Made by a program: the position numbers and the translations under genes. 9,623 nucleotides of DNA from an uncultured Acetatifactor sp. GTDB lineage: Bacteria; Bacillota; Clostridia; Lachnospirales; Lachnospiraceae. Numbering within the stretch: the stretch's first letter is position 1; each line of letters opens with the position of its first letter. Under the pieces are notes generated by a model. That model was not told the origin of the DNA, made no database searches, and saw only the letters and a list, made by a program, of their open reading frames with translations. Of this stretch, positions 1 to 6,055 are shown in pieces. The stretch lies in assembly GCA_910585615.1 (NCBI GenBank), contig CAJUFO010000116.1, positions 1 through 9,623 on the forward strand, in the 5' to 3' direction.

Positions 1-11
1 ACTCCCCATTT

Positions 12-41
12 ATTATAGCAGATATTTCTAGGCTTTGCCAA
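12..41 (-). promoter_or_regulatory. Putative sigma-A promoter firing left out of the window
   Basis: On the minus strand a TTGGCA box (36-41; one mismatch to TTGACA) is followed after 18 bases by a perfect TATAAT (12-17). Transcription would begin near position 5 and leave the window, so the gene served cannot be seen. It is back to back with the small-RNA promoter at 72-99. The boxes are seen in the sequence; activity is inferred. Confidence 0.4.
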
Positions 42-71
42 AAGACTTATTGAAGGGCACAATGAAAAAAC

Positions 72-99
72 TTGACAAATAAGCAGAATATAGTATAAT
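72..99 (+). promoter_or_regulatory. Consensus sigma-A promoter of the small RNA
   Basis: A perfect TTGACA (72-77) and a perfect TATAAT (94-99) are separated by 16 bases, with a short A-run just upstream of the -35 box. The start of transcription should lie near 105-107. No credible protein gene follows on this strand, but a foldable segment and an intrinsic terminator do, so this looks like the promoter of a stable non-coding RNA. Confidence 0.8.
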
Positions 100-105
100 G
101 AGGTC

Positions 106-239
106 ATAAGGACACAAGATATACTGAATGAAAGCAGAGGACGGAACGGGCAGCCGTCACCCAAGTTGGAGATGTGGGAACAGTCACCCCACCTATTTCA
201 TTCAGTATTTTAAGCCCCCGCAGCAATGCGGGGGCTTTT
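106..239 (+). ncRNA. Unclassified structured small RNA, about 130 nt
   Basis: The segment between a consensus promoter and an intrinsic terminator folds into a compact design. A perfect 13-bp closing helix pairs ATACTGAATGAAA (121-133) with 196-208. It encloses two 5-bp hairpins, GACGG/CCGTC (140-144 with 154-158) and GTGGG/CCCAC (174-178 with 188-192). Both hairpins have 9-nt loops of the form AACNGNCAN, and a 15-nt linker joins them. The terminator hairpin follows directly. I do not see the conserved cores of SRP RNA, tmRNA, RNase P or the common riboswitches, and it seems short for 6S RNA. The next gene downstream, the tRNA, is on the opposite strand, so this is more likely a trans-acting or protein-binding RNA than a cis leader. 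Structure, promoter and terminator are seen; function is unknown. Confidence 0.65.
213..239 (+). terminator. Intrinsic terminator of the small RNA
   Basis: A perfect 10-bp GC-rich hairpin, AGCCCCCGCA (213-222) with TGCGGGGGCT (227-236), is capped by a GCAA tetraloop and followed by a short T-run (236-239). The run is only four Ts, but the stem is very strong. It lies five bases after the closing helix of the small RNA. Confidence 0.8.
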
Positions 240-296
240 CGTACCAGTATTCCCGGACACTGAACGGAGAAGCCTCCTGTTGTAAAGCAGATATAC

Positions 297-346
297 AAAA
301 AGCCGCAAACCCTTGATTTCACTGGAAAATCTTTGGATTTGCGGCT
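297..346 (-). terminator. Intrinsic terminator after tRNA-Thr and the exporter unit
   Basis: Read on the minus strand, a 12-bp stem pairs 335-346 with 301-312 (one U-G wobble). An inner GATTT/AAATC helix and a 7-nt loop extend it, and the stem is followed by UUUUG (300-296). It begins 11 bases past the 3' end of the tRNA. I see no other terminator on this strand within the window, so it may close the whole exporter-mscS-tRNA unit. It converges with the small-RNA terminator at 213-239. Confidence 0.8.
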
Positions 347-357
347 TTCTCCGCGAA

Positions 358-430
358 AGCTTCTGACGGGACTCGAACCCGTGATCTATTGATTACGAAT
401 CAATCGCTCTACCAACTGAGCCACAGAAGC
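358..430 (-). tRNA. tRNA-Thr (anticodon CGU)
   Basis: The 73-nt minus-strand sequence folds into a standard cloverleaf. The acceptor stem GCTTCTG/CAGAAGC is perfect, the D stem is GCTC/GAGC with loop AGTTGGTA, and the anticodon stem is ATTGA/TCAAT. The anticodon loop TTCGTAA gives anticodon CGT, which reads ACG threonine codons. A five-base variable loop is followed by the T stem ACGGG/CCCGT with loop TTCGAGT. The discriminator base is T, and the 3' CCA is not encoded, so it would be added by the CCA enzyme. A dedicated promoter lies upstream at 453-481 and a terminator downstream at 297-346. It is the last gene of the minus-strand block. Confidence 0.97.
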
Positions 431-452
431 CTGTTCCGCAGAACCGAATATT

Positions 453-481
453 ATTATACAAGCTTTTCCCGTATTTTGCAA
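453..481 (-). promoter_or_regulatory. Promoter of tRNA-Thr with A-tract UP-like region
   Basis: On the minus strand TTGCAA (476-481) and a perfect TATAAT (453-458) are 17 bases apart, placing the start near 446, about 16 bases before the tRNA. Directly upstream (482-498), A-runs broken by GC resemble the UP element of stable-RNA promoters. There is no terminator between mscS and this point, so read-through from the exporter unit may add to tRNA transcription. Confidence 0.7.
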
Positions 482-525
482 CTGTTTTTTTGCTTTTTGC
501 AAATTTTATGGTTTTCCGTGCTATT

Positions 526-1422
526 CTATCCTAATTTCCCGTCAACATGCACATCCAACTGGTCATATGCAATCTCGATCCCGCATTCATCCAGCCTCAG
601 CTTGCACTCCTCCGTGACGCGCCACTTGCCCTGCCAGAAATCCTCCTGCCTAAACCAGCACCGCACCCCCAGCACCACGGAGGAGCTGCCCAGCTCGGAC
701 ACGAAGACCAGCATGTCCCGGTCCTTCAGCACCGCCTCGTCCTCCTCCAGTATCCCCATCAGCACAGCCTTGGCCCTCTTCAGATCGGCATGGTAAGAAA
801 TCCCCACCGTCACGTCCATCCGCCGTACCTCCTGCATGGTGATGTTCACCAGGCTGTTGTTGGCCAGGTTGCCGTTGGGCAGGATGACGGTCTGGTTGTC
901 CGGGGTCAGGAGCTTGGTGTAGAAAATCTGGATCTCCGTCACCGTGCCCTCCTGGTTGGAATAGCTCTCCTTGATGTAGTCTCCCACCCGGAAGGGCTTC
1001 AGGGCCAGTATCAGCACCCCTCCCGCCAGATTGGACAGGCTGCCCTGGACCGCCAGGCCGATGGCCACGCCGGCGGAGCCCAGCACGGCCACCACGCTGG
1101 CCGCGTCCAGCCCGAAGGAGGACGCCAGCCCCATGACCAGCACCACGTACAGGGTGGCCTTGACAAAGGAATCCACGAACTGTATCACCCCCAGCTCTGC
1201 GCCCGCCCGCTCCATGGGTTTTTTAACGATTTTTCGTATTAACTTAATTACTTTTACTCCTATCAGGAAAAACAGCGCAGCCAGCAGGATGCGCAGCCCC
1301 AGATTCAGTGCCTTCTCCGGAAGCGTGCCCAGGAATTCCTGAACCGCTCCTTTCCGTATCTGCTCCTCCACGCCCTCCATGATGCTGCCAGTGGCTGCCG
1401 CCAATCCATAATGTATCGTCAT
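526..1422 (-). CDS. mscS: Small-conductance mechanosensitive channel, MscS family
   Basis: A membrane-tension-gated channel that would release solutes under hypo-osmotic shock. Its 298 residues, close to E. coli MscS (286), hold helices at about 40-60, 83-103 and 106-142. The third is the Gly/Ala-rich pore helix, containing ASVVAVLGSAGVAIGLAVQG and then SLSNLAGG. The beta domain follows (about 145-195: PFRVGDYI, GTVTEIQIF, LPNGNLANNS), then the cytoplasmic alpha/beta domain with KDRDMLVFVSELGSSS and a final AYDQLDVHV, all matching MscS block by block. I chose the ATG at 1422, preceded by AAAGGA 10 bases away. In-frame ATGs at 1443 and 1470 would add 7 or 16 residues and leave 12 bases to the upstream ATPase gene. 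It is the last protein gene of the exporter unit and is probably co-transcribed. The family is certain; a role linked to the exporter is inference. Confidence 0.95.
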   Translation of the reverse strand: MTIHYGLAAATGSIMEGVEEQIRKGAVQEFLGTLPEKALNLGLRILLAALFFLIGVKVIKLIRKIVKKPMERAGAELGVIQFVDSFVKATLYVVLVMGLASSFGLDAASVVAVLGSAGVAIGLAVQGSLSNLAGGVLILALKPFRVGDYIKESYSNQEGTVTEIQIFYTKLLTPDNQTVILPNGNLANNSLVNITMQEVRRMDVTVGISYHADLKRAKAVLMGILEEDEAVLKDRDMLVFVSELGSSSVVLGVRCWFRQEDFWQGKWRVTEECKLRLDECGIEIAYDQLDVHVDGKLG

Positions 1423-1482
1423 GAATCCATCATCCTTTCCCATGCCTCTTCCCGGTCTGCCGCAGAACATCCGGCTGTCCGT

Positions 1483-2499
1483 TTATGCTCCCTCTTCCGG
1501 TTCCTTCCCGCCCGGCGGGGCGGCCTTCTCCTTCGTGCCCCGAATCCGCCCCTGCTTCGCCCGCTGTCTCCCCGTCCCGTCGCCTGCCGGTTCTTTATCC
1601 GGCTCCTCCTCGGGGGCACTGATGACTATTTTTCCGTCTTCTATCTCCATGCGCACCTTGTTCCCCGAGACGCCCAGGCTCTCCAGGAATTCCCTGGGGA
1701 TCTGGACCCGCCCGGCCTTGTCCAGCACGGCATACTCATCGTGGGCCTCCTCGAACATGCCGATGGAATCCAGCCTGTCCGCATAGCTCTGCTTCACGAT
1801 CATCTCGCTGCTGGTCTTCCCGTCCCGGATGGCCACCACCCTGCTCACCTTCTTGGACAGCATCCGGTCGTGGGTCACGATGACGATCGTCAGCCCCAGG
1901 TTCTTGTTCAGGTCCCGGAACACATCCAGGATATAATTGCCTGTCTTCGTATCCACGGAACCAGTGGGCTCGTCCGCCAGCAGGATCTTCGGATCGTTGG
2001 CCAGGGCGATGGCGATGGCGATCCGCTGCTGCTCCCCGCCAGAGAGCTGGCTTAAGCGGCTGTCCTTTTTATGGCCCATGCCCACCATCTCCAGCAGCTC
2101 CAGGGCACGCTCCCTGCGCTGCCTCTCATTCTTCCCGCCGGTGAACCGCATGGGCATCTGCACATTCTGGCAGGCGCTCAGATAGGGAAGCAGGTTCCTT
2201 GCATTATTCTGCCACACAAAGCCCACGGTATTCCGTTTATATTCCACCAGTTCCCTTTCATTTAATTTGAACAGGTTCTTGCCGTCCACGGTGAGCTTGC
2301 CGGCAGAAGGACGATCCAGGCCTCCCACCATGTTCAGGAAGGTGGACTTGCCGCTGCCGCTGTTGCCGATGATGGCCATCAGCTCCCCGGCGGCGATATT
2401 GAGCTCCAGCCCCTGGAGTGCCAGGACTTCCAGATCCTTCGTCTTATAAATCTTCACCAGATTCTCACAGATAATGATATCCTCACCCAACAAACTCAC
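1483..2499 (-). CDS. ABC exporter ATPase with C-terminal AbrB/SpoVT-like domain
   Basis: A cytoplasmic ATP-hydrolysing subunit for the FtsX-type permease. Residues 8-232 form a LolD/MacB-type cassette: Walker A GNSGSGKS (45-52), Q-loop Q97, signature LSGGEQQR (152-159), Walker B ILLADEP with catalytic E177, D-loop SVDT and switch H210. All key residues are present. Residues 256-293 (YAVLDKAGRVQIPREF, then LGV and EIEDGKIVI) match the swapped-hairpin fold of AbrB/SpoVT/MazE, normally a DNA-binding dimerisation domain. A charged, proline-rich tail (about 297-338) ends the protein, which is some 100 residues longer than a plain cassette. The gene overlaps the upstream ATPase by 17 bases. GTG at 2499 has GGAGG (2503-2507) only 3 bases away; TTG at 2493 would have 9-base spacing and may be the real start. 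The cassette is certain; the AbrB-like call is strong by motif, its job unknown. Confidence 0.93.
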   Translation of the reverse strand: MSLLGEDIIICENLVKIYKTKDLEVLALQGLELNIAAGELMAIIGNSGSGKSTFLNMVGGLDRPSAGKLTVDGKNLFKLNERELVEYKRNTVGFVWQNNARNLLPYLSACQNVQMPMRFTGGKNERQRRERALELLEMVGMGHKKDSRLSQLSGGEQQRIAIAIALANDPKILLADEPTGSVDTKTGNYILDVFRDLNKNLGLTIVIVTHDRMLSKKVSRVVAIRDGKTSSEMIVKQSYADRLDSIGMFEEAHDEYAVLDKAGRVQIPREFLESLGVSGNKVRMEIEDGKIVISAPEEEPDKEPAGDGTGRQRAKQGRIRGTKEKAAPPGGKEPEEGA

Positions 2500-3157
2500 C
2501 GTCCTCCAACTGGTAGACCACGTCCCCGATTTCCATCAGCCCCGTGTCATGGGTGGTCATGACGATCGTCACGCCCTCCGAAGCCGCCAGCTCCTTGAAT
2601 ATCTTCACCACCTGCAGGCCCATGTTGGTGTCCAGCTCCGCCGTGGGCTCATCCGCGAACAGGACTTCCGGCCTGTGGGCAATGGCCCTGGCGATGGCCA
2701 CCCGCTGCTGCTCTCCGCCGGAAAGCTCCTGGGGCAGATGCGCCAGCCTGCTGCCCAGCCCCACCATCTTCAGGCACTCCTCCACCCGTTCCCTGCGGCT
2801 GCCCTTGTACTTAGCCAGCCGCAGGGCGAATTCCACGTTCTCATAAGCGGTCATCATAGGCACCAGGGCCACGGACTGGAACACGAAGCCTATCTTCCTG
2901 CGCCGCAGAAGCCCCCGCTCCTTCTCGCTCATCTCCACGATGTTGCTGCCCTGGAGGAATACCTCCCCTTCCGAAGGGTAATCCAGGGCGCTCAGGATAT
3001 TCATCAGTGTGGTCTTCCCCGAGCCTGACCTTCCTTTCAGGATAGCCAGTTGTCCCCTGGCGATCTCCAGATCCAGCCCCTTCAGGGCCCAGAACGTATC
3101 GCCTCCCGCCACAGGGAAGCCCTTTCTGACCCCCTTTGCCGAAATAATCTTCTCCAT
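2483..3157 (-). CDS. ABC exporter ATPase, compact LolD/MacB type
   Basis: The second ATPase of the system, 224 residues, the usual length of a LolD/MacB-type subunit without extras. It has Walker A GRSGSGKTT (42-50), Q-loop Q94 in FVFQS, signature LSGGEQQR (145-152), Walker B VLFADEP with catalytic E170, D-loop AELDT and switch H203. All catalytic residues are present. I start it at the ATG at 3157 because AGAGG lies six bases upstream and the protein then opens as cassettes do (MEKIISAKGV). An in-frame ATG at 3175 adds MEERRS and is less likely. The open frame runs on to 3574, but that part is antisense-like Asp/His-rich sequence overlapping the permease and is not coding. The stop overlaps the next ATPase gene, which suggests translational coupling and a heterodimer with it. 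Confidence 0.94.
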   Translation of the reverse strand: MEKIISAKGVRKGFPVAGGDTFWALKGLDLEIARGQLAILKGRSGSGKTTLMNILSALDYPSEGEVFLQGSNIVEMSEKERGLLRRRKIGFVFQSVALVPMMTAYENVEFALRLAKYKGSRRERVEECLKMVGLGSRLAHLPQELSGGEQQRVAIARAIAHRPEVLFADEPTAELDTNMGLQVVKIFKELAASEGVTIVMTTHDTGLMEIGDVVYQLEDGEFVG

Positions 3158-3195
3158 GGAACGCCTCTCTTCCATATGCCAGTCTTCTCCATATG

Positions 3196-6042
3196 CTAGT
3201 CCTCTCCCAGCTTCAGCGCCTGGGATATCTTGATCTTCGAAATCAGCCAGCCCAGAATGAACATGCAGATCAGTATCGCCAGCCCAATTATGGCAAAGAG
3301 CCGCACATAGTCGCCCCTGGCGCTCACGATTTCCAGAGGTATCATCTGATCCGCCGAGGTATAGGCTATCTGGATCAGCGGGATGAACAGCCTGGATGTC
3401 AGGATGCCCACCAGGATTCCTGCCGCGATGGACACTCCCGTGATGAAGAGCTGCTCGTTGACCAGCATGGTCAATATCTCTCCCATGGACATGCCCATGG
3501 CGCGGAAGATGCCGAACTGCAGCGTCCTGGACTGTATGGACAGAATCCAGTAGATCAGGAAGCCCGTGATGCAAAGCAGCAGCACGCAGCTGAATCCGAT
3601 GGTCAGGATGCCGTTGGTCCCCTGGAAGATCGGGTCGTTCTTCAGCTCGATCAGCTCCGCCGCGGCATCCTGGAAGAGGGCATATTGTGTTCCGGACTCC
3701 TCCGCGTAATCATAGATGAACTGCGACGAATCCTCCGTCTTTATCCAGACCTGGTAAGGGGATACCCCCCAGGAGGACTGCAGCTGGGACAGATGCGCCA
3801 CGATGAGGAAATTGTCCTTCTCCGTATACAGGCCGTCGCTGCCCTTCACCCTGGTGACAGGTGAATAGCAGGGCCAGTAGTCCACGAATCCGTAGATGAT
3901 GCCCCTCATGGCGTCGCCGCTTCCGTTGATGTAGGTCAGCACATCCCCCACCTCATAGCCGTACTTCTGCCGGAAATTGGAGGACACCAGAATGGCCCTT
4001 GCGTTCTGGGAGATGGCGTTCAGATATTCATACCAGTGGACGGATAAGAGCGATTCCTTGAACCAGGCCGTCTCCCCGAATTCCCTGGTATGGATGCCCA
4101 TGAGCATGGCGTTGCTGACTTTTCCGCCCTCCACGGATACGTTCACCTTTTTATCGATGAACACCTTCGTCAGGCTCTCTATGCCCTCCATGGTCTGGTA
4201 TTTCCCGAAATCCGGCTCTTTGTAGGTCAGCTCCGCCTGGGTCTGCCCTGCGCCGCCCGGCGCTCCTGCCATGTTGTTCAGCATGGCGCTGTTGTCCTTC
4301 CAGACCTCCTGCAGCACCAGGTCGGCCCCGTCTGTATAGCGGATCCGCTCCTCCGCATTGGCATTGATCGTCCGCGCCGCCTGGGCGTTGAAGATTCCCA
4401 TGGACAGCGTCAGGATCAGGAACACCATCAGGAAGCCCTGATTGCTCTTCGTCCGGATGATCCGCAGGAAAGAGGCATAGAGGGAAGTGGGCCACCACAT
4501 TTTCCCGATGAGGAATATCAGCCGCACCAGCAGCGGGAAAATCCGAAGGACAAAGAGCCCAGCCCCCACCATGAACAGGGAGGAACAGAAGTACAGGAGC
4601 GGATCCAGGGACGCTCCCTCCAGGACCTTCTGGGCCAGATATTCCTTCTGCTCATAATACTGGTACAGGCCGTACAGGGACACTCCCAGCAAGATCACAT
4701 CCAGGAAGCCCTTCTGCCACCAGGGGTTCCTGGACTTCCGGTTCTTCCCGCGCTTATGGGCCACAATGTTCACATTGGCGAACCGGATAACCGGCAGCAC
4801 CATGGTACAGATGCTGAAGGCCGCTGCCGCCCCGGCGGCCATCCATACCTTGGCCCCGATCTCCACAGGCAGGGCCGCCCTTTTCACGAACTCCAGAAAA
4901 GAGTTGGACGCTCCCAGGAGCCTGCACATCAGCACGCCCAGCGGAATCCCTCCCGCCAGCCCCAGCACGGAGATGATCAGGCTCTGCAGCAGATACACCA
5001 GCACGATTTGTCCTTTGTCCGCGCCCCTGCTCTTGTAGACCGCGATTTCGTTCTGCTCCATCTCCAGCATATGCCTGGACACCATGAAGATGAAGGCGGC
5101 CAGAAGGACGAAAATCGGCATCTGCAGGATCAGTATGGTGGCATTGAGCTTCTGCGCCTGCAGCACGAAGTTTTCCATGGTGGATTTAAAATAGACGGCA
5201 TTGCTTTTATAGCCCATCTCCTCGAAGGCCTTCAGATACCGCTCCAGCACGCCGAGATAACGCTCCACCTGATCCCCACGCATGGTAAGGTAATCCAGGG
5301 ATACGTACCATTCCGCGTTGAAGCCCATGTCCAGCCGTTCCTCATTGGCGAAGAGCTCCCGGAACAGCCCCTCGTCCATCAGGCAGACATCCCTCCAGGC
5401 CGTGGGCTCCGCCACCCAGTAGATATCCTGGGGCTCCCTGTTCTCAAAGATTCCCGCTATCCGGATCCGGTAGGGCTCCCCCGACGCGTCCTTCAGCGAA
5501 AGATCCAGCACCTCGCCCAGCATGAGGTTCTGATCCACAAAAGTCCTCTCGTTGACCATGACGTCAAAGGTGTTGCCGTCCAGCTCCCCCGCGCACATGT
5601 CTCCGTTGACGATGCTTAAGTGCTCCTTCTGATCCGTAAAGGCCGCTATCCTCAAAGTCAGCTCATTTTTCCTGCCGTCCACCGCCACCTCATGGGCGGC
5701 TTTCACATTGCCCTTATAGTATTGGGTCACCATGAAGACTGCAGGCACGTCCAGCTCCGCCGTCAATTCCTCCACCATCCGGGCCGCCTGGCCGATTTTC
5801 TCGAAATCGGCTTCCTTTCGGCCCCCTGCGGCGGCATAGGCACCCCGCACGATCATCAGGCCGGGATAGGCGCTATGCTCCACATAATAGTTGCTCAGGC
5901 TCCTGGTCAGAGTCCTCTGTAGGACCGCCTGGGAATACATGGGGCTGGCCGCGGCGATGGCTATCATCAGCAGATTGCCCACCAGAAGGCTTATGACCAT
6001 CCATTTCTTGCTCTCAATCTTGCGGAAGACAAAATTCAACAT
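3196..6042 (-). CDS. FtsX/MacB-superfamily ABC permease, double-unit, 10 TM
   Basis: The membrane subunit of the exporter, 948 residues. The layout suggests ten membrane helices: TM1 (about 15-34), a first outside domain (about 35-300), TM2-4 (about 303-325, 345-372, 398-420), two linking helices (about 447-462 and 484-510), TM7 (about 537-556), a second outside domain (about 557-808), and TM8-10 (about 812-835, 856-890, 912-935). After TM2 and TM8 come matching coupling segments, EIAVYKSRG and QFGIFRAMGMS, typical of FtsX-family permeases where they contact the ATPases. This is two FtsX-like units in one chain, as in E. coli YbbP (about 800 residues). The ATG at 6042 follows a GGGGG site at 7-base spacing and lies 11 bases after the adaptor stop. 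Substrate is unknown; lipid, peptide or antibiotic export are all possible. Helix limits are estimates by eye. Confidence 0.92.
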   Translation of the reverse strand: MLNFVFRKIESKKWMVISLLVGNLLMIAIAAASPMYSQAVLQRTLTRSLSNYYVEHSAYPGLMIVRGAYAAAGGRKEADFEKIGQAARMVEELTAELDVPAVFMVTQYYKGNVKAAHEVAVDGRKNELTLRIAAFTDQKEHLSIVNGDMCAGELDGNTFDVMVNERTFVDQNLMLGEVLDLSLKDASGEPYRIRIAGIFENREPQDIYWVAEPTAWRDVCLMDEGLFRELFANEERLDMGFNAEWYVSLDYLTMRGDQVERYLGVLERYLKAFEEMGYKSNAVYFKSTMENFVLQAQKLNATILILQMPIFVLLAAFIFMVSRHMLEMEQNEIAVYKSRGADKGQIVLVYLLQSLIISVLGLAGGIPLGVLMCRLLGASNSFLEFVKRAALPVEIGAKVWMAAGAAAAFSICTMVLPVIRFANVNIVAHKRGKNRKSRNPWWQKGFLDVILLGVSLYGLYQYYEQKEYLAQKVLEGASLDPLLYFCSSLFMVGAGLFVLRIFPLLVRLIFLIGKMWWPTSLYASFLRIIRTKSNQGFLMVFLILTLSMGIFNAQAARTINANAEERIRYTDGADLVLQEVWKDNSAMLNNMAGAPGGAGQTQAELTYKEPDFGKYQTMEGIESLTKVFIDKKVNVSVEGGKVSNAMLMGIHTREFGETAWFKESLLSVHWYEYLNAISQNARAILVSSNFRQKYGYEVGDVLTYINGSGDAMRGIIYGFVDYWPCYSPVTRVKGSDGLYTEKDNFLIVAHLSQLQSSWGVSPYQVWIKTEDSSQFIYDYAEESGTQYALFQDAAAELIELKNDPIFQGTNGILTIGFSCVLLLCITGFLIYWILSIQSRTLQFGIFRAMGMSMGEILTMLVNEQLFITGVSIAAGILVGILTSRLFIPLIQIAYTSADQMIPLEIVSARGDYVRLFAIIGLAILICMFILGWLISKIKISQALKLGED

Positions 6043-6049
6043 TGTGCCG

Positions 6050-6055
6050 CCCCCT
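6050..6055 (-). promoter_or_regulatory. Unusual ribosome binding site of the permease gene
   Basis: AGGGGG on the minus strand lies 7 bases before the permease ATG and overlaps the TAG stop (6054-6056) of the adaptor gene. The all-G core replaces the usual GGAGG, so permease translation may depend partly on ribosomes finishing the adaptor gene. The site is seen; coupling is inferred. Confidence 0.5.

Noticed and set aside
43..51. AGACTTATT shared with the right end of the window (9615-9623)
   Set aside because: A 9-base match in AT-rich sequence is expected by chance. There are no flanking repeats or mobile-element genes to suggest attachment sites.
128..316. A 62-codon plus-strand frame (and a 72-codon minus-strand frame over the same stretch)
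   Set aside because: The plus frame begins within the closing helix of the small RNA, has no ribosome binding site and runs through the terminator. The minus frame is also unsupported.
547..1242. A 231-codon plus-strand open frame
   Set aside because: Antisense to the well-supported mscS gene, with no recognisable domain and a biased His/Gln composition.
3158..3574. N-terminal extension of the compact ATPase up to an ATG at 3574
   Set aside because: The extra 139 residues are Asp/His/Gly-rich, out of frame with and overlapping the permease gene. The cassette starts naturally at the ATG at 3157 with AGAGG upstream.
4090..5619. A 509-codon plus-strand open frame
   Set aside because: It lies wholly antisense to the permease gene, whose protein has clear helices and FtsX motifs. 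The antisense product is His/Gln/Pro-rich with no domain pattern, as expected from GC-rich third codon positions.
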